Assembly (NCBI RefSeq): GCF_031585635.1 | Contig: NZ_CP134196.1 | Location: 682,001 to 746,000, forward strand | Reading direction: 5' to 3' | DNA from: Paraburkholderia sp. FT54 | Lineage (GTDB): Bacteria > Pseudomonadota > Gammaproteobacteria > Burkholderiales > Burkholderiaceae | Length of the DNA: 64,000 bases | Shown: positions 61,061-64,000 of the stretch, piece after piece | How positions within the stretch are numbered: the stretch's first letter is position 1 | Layout: every line of letters begins with the position of its first letter | The notes under the pieces: model-generated | What the model was told of the DNA's origin: nothing | Database searches by the model: none | The model's input: only the letters and a program-made list of their open reading frames with translations | Program-made: the position numbers and the translations under genes

Positions 61061-62299
61061 ATGGAAAGCATCGAGACTCTCGTGATCGGCGCGGGCCAGG
61101 CTGGCCTTGCCCTGAGCTGGCATCTGAGCCAGCGCCGCCGCGAACACCTGGTGCTCGAGCGAGCGCGCATCGCCGAGCGCTGGCACTCGCAGCGCTGGGA
61201 TTCGCTGTACTTCCAGTTCCCGAACTGGAGCATCGAGCTGCCGGGCCACCCACCGTATGCAGGCGGTCCGCCCGACGCCTTCGCGCACCGCAGCGAGGTT
61301 TGGGGATTTCTCGAAAGCTACGCGGCAGCGATTCGCGCGCCGATACGTTACAACACGGAGGTCACGGCACTGCGTCGAACCGGTGCGCCACTGGCGAGAT
61401 TCCGGCTGGTCACGCCGCAGGGCGAGCTGCGGGCGCGCAACGTGGTCGTGGCCACGGGCCCATATCAACGTGGGCGCGTCCCGCTTCTGCACCGGGGCCT
61501 GCCCTCCGGGGTCATGCAGATCCACTCCGGCGACTATCGCAATCCACACCAGCTGCCCGAAGGCGCCGTGCTCGTGATCGGCTCGCGCGCGTCGGGATGC
61601 CAGATCGCCGACGAACTGATCGAGGCTGGACGGCGCACCTACCTCAGTGTTGGCCGGCACCAACGCGCACCGCGGCGTTATCGGGGCCGCGATGCCTTAT
61701 GGTGGCGTCGCGAGCTTGGCCTGCTCGACCAGACCGCTGCCGAGGTGCCCCCCGAACACCGCCTGCCTCCACCGTTGGTGACCGGGGTGCACGGCGGATA
61801 CGACGTGGACCTGCGCCAGTCCGCCGCGCGTGGTTTGTCTCTTCTCGGGCATCTCCAGGACGTCAGTGATGGCCGGTTGCATTTCGGCGACGACCTGGAA
61901 GCCACTCTGCGCGGCGGCGATCGAAGCCTGGAAGAGTTCGTGACGAGGATCGACGCGCATGTCGCGCGAACTGGCGGCCTCGACGTTGAGCCAGCCCCCG
62001 AGAAGTCCTATGTCCCTGCCCGGACGATCGCTCATTCGCCGACGCTGCTCGATGCGCGCGCGGATCGAATTGGCAGCGTGATCTGGGCGACTGGCTACAG
62101 CTTCGACTTCGGTTGGATCGAGCTGCCCGAGGTGTTCGACTCGGCCGGCGCGCCAATCCACAGCCGCGGCATCACTGAAATACCGGGGTTGTACTTTCTT
62201 GGCCTGCCGTGGCTGCACAAACGCAAATCGAGTTTCCTCTTCGGCGTCGGGGAGGATGCCGCACATATTGCCGCGGCCATCTCGGACGAGACGATCTAA
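61061..62299 (+). CDS. Flavin-containing monooxygenase-like protein
   Basis: 412 residues from the ATG at 61061. The FAD-binding GxGxxG motif IGAGQAGLALSWHL is at residues 9-22. A second Rossmann motif for NADPH, VIGSRASGCQIADEL, lies near residues 169-183, and the ATG motif IWATGYSFDF near residues 343-352. It belongs to the class B flavoprotein monooxygenase/CzcO group that oxidises N, S or ketone groups. The substrate is unknown. The in-frame stretch from 60848 overlaps the LysR gene and is not counted as coding. Confidence 0.88.
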   Translation: MESIETLVIGAGQAGLALSWHLSQRRREHLVLERARIAERWHSQRWDSLYFQFPNWSIELPGHPPYAGGPPDAFAHRSEVWGFLESYAAAIRAPIRYNTEVTALRRTGAPLARFRLVTPQGELRARNVVVATGPYQRGRVPLLHRGLPSGVMQIHSGDYRNPHQLPEGAVLVIGSRASGCQIADELIEAGRRTYLSVGRHQRAPRRYRGRDALWWRRELGLLDQTAAEVPPEHRLPPPLVTGVHGGYDVDLRQSAARGLSLLGHLQDVSDGRLHFGDDLEATLRGGDRSLEEFVTRIDAHVARTGGLDVEPAPEKSYVPARTIAHSPTLLDARADRIGSVIWATGYSFDFGWIELPEVFDSAGAPIHSRGITEIPGLYFLGLPWLHKRKSSFLFGVGEDAAHIAAAISDETI

Positions 62300-62487
62300 C
62301 GATGGCCGGGTGATGCGTCGCCGCCGGGTGGGCCGGCGACGACGGTGCGCGAACGACCATCTACGCGTAAACCCGATTAGGGAATTTGCATAAAATTAAA
62401 ATATTGACGTTAAATTAACGACGGACTACCTTTACCTCTAATGCGACGGAATACCCGGGGCGCAGCAATCGCGACGAGAGAGTTGCC
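62300..62487. promoter_or_regulatory. AT-rich junction with a short perfect dyad before an amino-acid ABC operon
   Basis: Around 62370-62430 the base composition drops sharply, with TAAAATTAAAATATTGACG. It includes CGTTAA at 62408-62413 and TTAACG at 62415-62420, a perfect 6-bp dyad around one A. It probably contains the promoter and an operator for the transporter genes that follow, but no exact -35/-10 pair is clear. Confidence 0.45.
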
Positions 62488-63285
62488 ATGTCACACACCC
62501 TGTTTCGACGTTTCCGAGGATTGGTCACTTGCGCCCTGACGGCGGCAGCACTAGTCATGTCAGCGCCCGTCTTTTCGGCTGGCGACACTCTGAGAGTGGC
62601 AACCGAGGGCACGTATCCGCCGTGGAGCTTCAAGGATGCGTCCGGCCAGCTTCAGGGCTTCGACGTGGACATTGCGAATGCCCTTTGCGCACAGATGAAG
62701 ATGAAATGCCAAATCGTTGCGCAGGCATGGGACGGCATCATTCCCGGACTTCAGGCGAATCGATATGACGCAATCGTTGCGTCGATGTCGACGACGCCCG
62801 CACGACGCAAGCAGGTTCTGTTCACCAACAAGTACAAGGACACCACGTCCAGCTTTATCGCGGCAAAAGACAGTGGAATAAAGGACGTCTCGCCTGCGGG
62901 CCTGAAAGGCAAACGCATCGGCGTTCAACGCGGCGCATCCCAGCACCAGTGGCTGGTGGCCAACGGTTACGACAAGACGGCGTCACTCGTGCTGTATGAC
63001 GACACCCGTCAGCCGGAACTGGACCTCGTCGCAGGTCGCGTGGACCTCATCATCGGTAACAAAGCGACGTTCTATTCCGACTTCTTCAAGCGACCTGACT
63101 CGAAGGACTTCGCCTTCATTGGACCTGAATTCAAAGGCGGCGTACTCGGAGATGGGAACGCAATCGCAGTTCGTCTCGACGACACTGAGCTCTGCAATCG
63201 TATTAACGCAGCGCTGGCCGCAATCATGGTGAACGGCACCTACGACCAGATCAGAAAGAAGTATTTCCCTTTCTCTCTGATGTAA
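62488..63285 (+). CDS. Polar amino-acid ABC transporter binding protein (HisJ/ArgT-like)
   Basis: 265 residues. A Sec signal peptide of about 31 residues ends at VFSA before GDTLRVATEG. The rest is a type II periplasmic binding domain with the family pattern RVATEGTYPPWSFKDASGQL, GFDVDIANALC and WDGIIPGLQANRYDAIVASM. Ligands of the family include lysine/arginine/ornithine, histidine and opines. It starts an operon with two permease genes. Confidence 0.9.
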   Translation: MSHTLFRRFRGLVTCALTAAALVMSAPVFSAGDTLRVATEGTYPPWSFKDASGQLQGFDVDIANALCAQMKMKCQIVAQAWDGIIPGLQANRYDAIVASMSTTPARRKQVLFTNKYKDTTSSFIAAKDSGIKDVSPAGLKGKRIGVQRGASQHQWLVANGYDKTASLVLYDDTRQPELDLVAGRVDLIIGNKATFYSDFFKRPDSKDFAFIGPEFKGGVLGDGNAIAVRLDDTELCNRINAALAAIMVNGTYDQIRKKYFPFSLM

Positions 63286-63298
63286 TGCGGGGACCAGC

Positions 63299-63976
63299 AT
63301 GGCTAGCTTCACTCTGAATGGTTATGGCGGACTCATTCTGCTTGGGGCCCTGATGACTCTGCTGGTCGCACTCGCGGCCACAGCGATCGGCTCGGTAATC
63401 GGAATTCTGATGGCGGCCGCCAAACTGTCTCCTGTGCGGATTCTCAGGCAGTTCGCCGGCGTGTACACGACCACGATACGAGGCGTGCCGGACCTGCTGG
63501 TCATCTTCCTTGTGTACTACGGCGGCAGCGCCACCCTTTCTCATCTCCTGGCGCGGCCGATTGAAATCAATGCGTTCGGCGCGGGTGCCGTGTCGCTCGG
63601 GCTGGTGTTTGGCGCCTATGCAACGGAAATCTTCCGCGGCGCAATCCTGGAAGTTCCGCGCGGCCAATTTGAAGCCTCCGCGGCGCTGGGGTTGACGGGC
63701 GCCAGGAGCTTTGTCCACGTCATTGCACCTCAAGCGTGGCGCCTCGCGGTACCGGCTTTCGGGAACCAGTTGACTGTCCTGCTGAAAGAGACTGCGCTTG
63801 TCTCGCTGGTTGGCCTGGAAGACCTGATGCGACGAACAGGCTTCGCCGTCGAGGCGACAAATCGCCCCTTTTTCTTCTACCTTGTCGCCGGCGTGCTGTA
63901 CTTTGTCCTCAGCTTCGCCCTGACAAACGTTTTTAGCACGGTGCGTCGCAAGACGTCGACCGCATTGGCGAGGTGA
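63299..63976 (+). CDS. Polar amino-acid ABC transporter permease (HisQ-like)
   Basis: 225 residues with five membrane helices and the EAA loop EASAALGLTGARSFVHVIAPQ near residues 124-144. The opening GYGGLILLGALMTLLVALAA is typical of HisQ-type permeases. A GGGGA site precedes the ATG, 13 bases after the binding-protein stop. It pairs with the permease that begins at 63980. Confidence 0.92.
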   Translation: MASFTLNGYGGLILLGALMTLLVALAATAIGSVIGILMAAAKLSPVRILRQFAGVYTTTIRGVPDLLVIFLVYYGGSATLSHLLARPIEINAFGAGAVSLGLVFGAYATEIFRGAILEVPRGQFEASAALGLTGARSFVHVIAPQAWRLAVPAFGNQLTVLLKETALVSLVGLEDLMRRTGFAVEATNRPFFFYLVAGVLYFVLSFALTNVFSTVRRKTSTALAR

Positions 63977-63979
63977 GGC

Positions 63980-64000
63980 ATGTTTGACTTCTCTTTGCTC
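63980..64000 (+). CDS. Second amino-acid ABC permease (HisM-like), 3' end outside the window
   Basis: An ATG three bases after the previous stop opens a frame MFDFSLL that runs off the right edge. Position and spacing fit the HisM-type partner permease of this operon. The identification rests on context because only seven codons are visible. Confidence 0.6.

Noticed and set aside
1..64000. tRNA, rRNA, CRISPR arrays and transposase genes
   Set aside because: No clover-leaf pattern, repeat-spacer array or transposase/integrase motif was found on reading; a dedicated scan was not possible.

Overview
The window is 64 kb of GC-rich, densely packed DNA. The gene content points to a Burkholderiaceae chromosome, most probably Paraburkholderia. 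The signs are an OmpC-type porin with a C-terminal Phe, a protocatechuate (pca) branch of the beta-ketoadipate pathway, many ABC and LysR/AraC/TetR/MocR genes, an EpsC-type serine acetyltransferase, a PiT/PPK2/CHAD group and a Lys/Ala-rich histone-like protein. The genus is inferred from gene content only. I saw no rRNA, tRNA, CRISPR array, insertion sequence or phage gene.

Layout. 1-6.9 kb: end of an SMP-30 sugar lactonase gene, a four-gene Pot/Fbp-type ABC importer and an IlvD/Edd (arabonate dehydratase-like) enzyme, together a sugar-acid uptake and oxidation locus. 6.9-17 kb: mixed housekeeping and small genes (SDR-like protein, serine acetyltransferase, AraC regulator, membrane hydrolase-like protein, lipoprotein, porin, PhoX phosphatase). 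17.3-20.6 kb: a tight four-gene operon (CDP-alcohol phosphatidyltransferase, 2OG-Fe(II) oxygenase, LPG-synthase-type flippase, sugar-type nucleotidyltransferase) that looks like a headgroup-lipid pathway I cannot name. 20.9-26 kb: MFS exporter, gamma-glutamyltransferase, HtrA-like protease, VOC protein. 26.2-30.1 kb: polyphosphate kinase 2, PiT phosphate transporter and CHAD protein. 30.1-33 kb: DedA-rhodanese fusion, EamA transporter, GTP cyclohydrolase I.

33.1-38.5 kb holds a LysR regulator divergent from pcaI-pcaJ-pcaB-pcaD-pcaC. 38.5-53.8 kb holds a TetR gene divergent from an eleven-gene run that I read as a catabolic cluster for nicotinate or a related N-heteroaromatic acid. It combines a NicAB-type aerobic hydroxylase (2Fe-2S subunit plus molybdopterin subunit fused to a triheme cytochrome c) with homologues of 6-hydroxynicotinate reductase and enamidase, known from anaerobic nicotinate fermentation in Eubacterium barkeri. 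It also holds a dedicated branched-chain-type ABC importer with fused permeases, an ApbE-like UPF0280 protein and two tandem DUF1185 proteins. The proposed route is nicotinate to 6-hydroxynicotinate to 1,4,5,6-tetrahydro-6-oxonicotinate to 2-formylglutarate. The E. barkeri reductase carries covalent flavin, and ApbE-superfamily proteins attach flavin, so the UPF0280 protein is a candidate maturation factor. This is the most interesting system in the window.

53.9-64 kb: a small hypothetical gene, the histone-like protein, an omega-aminotransferase divergent from a MocR regulator, a LysE exporter, a quinone-reductase-like enzyme divergent from a LysR regulator, a flavin monooxygenase-like protein, and the start of a polar amino-acid ABC importer that runs off the right edge.
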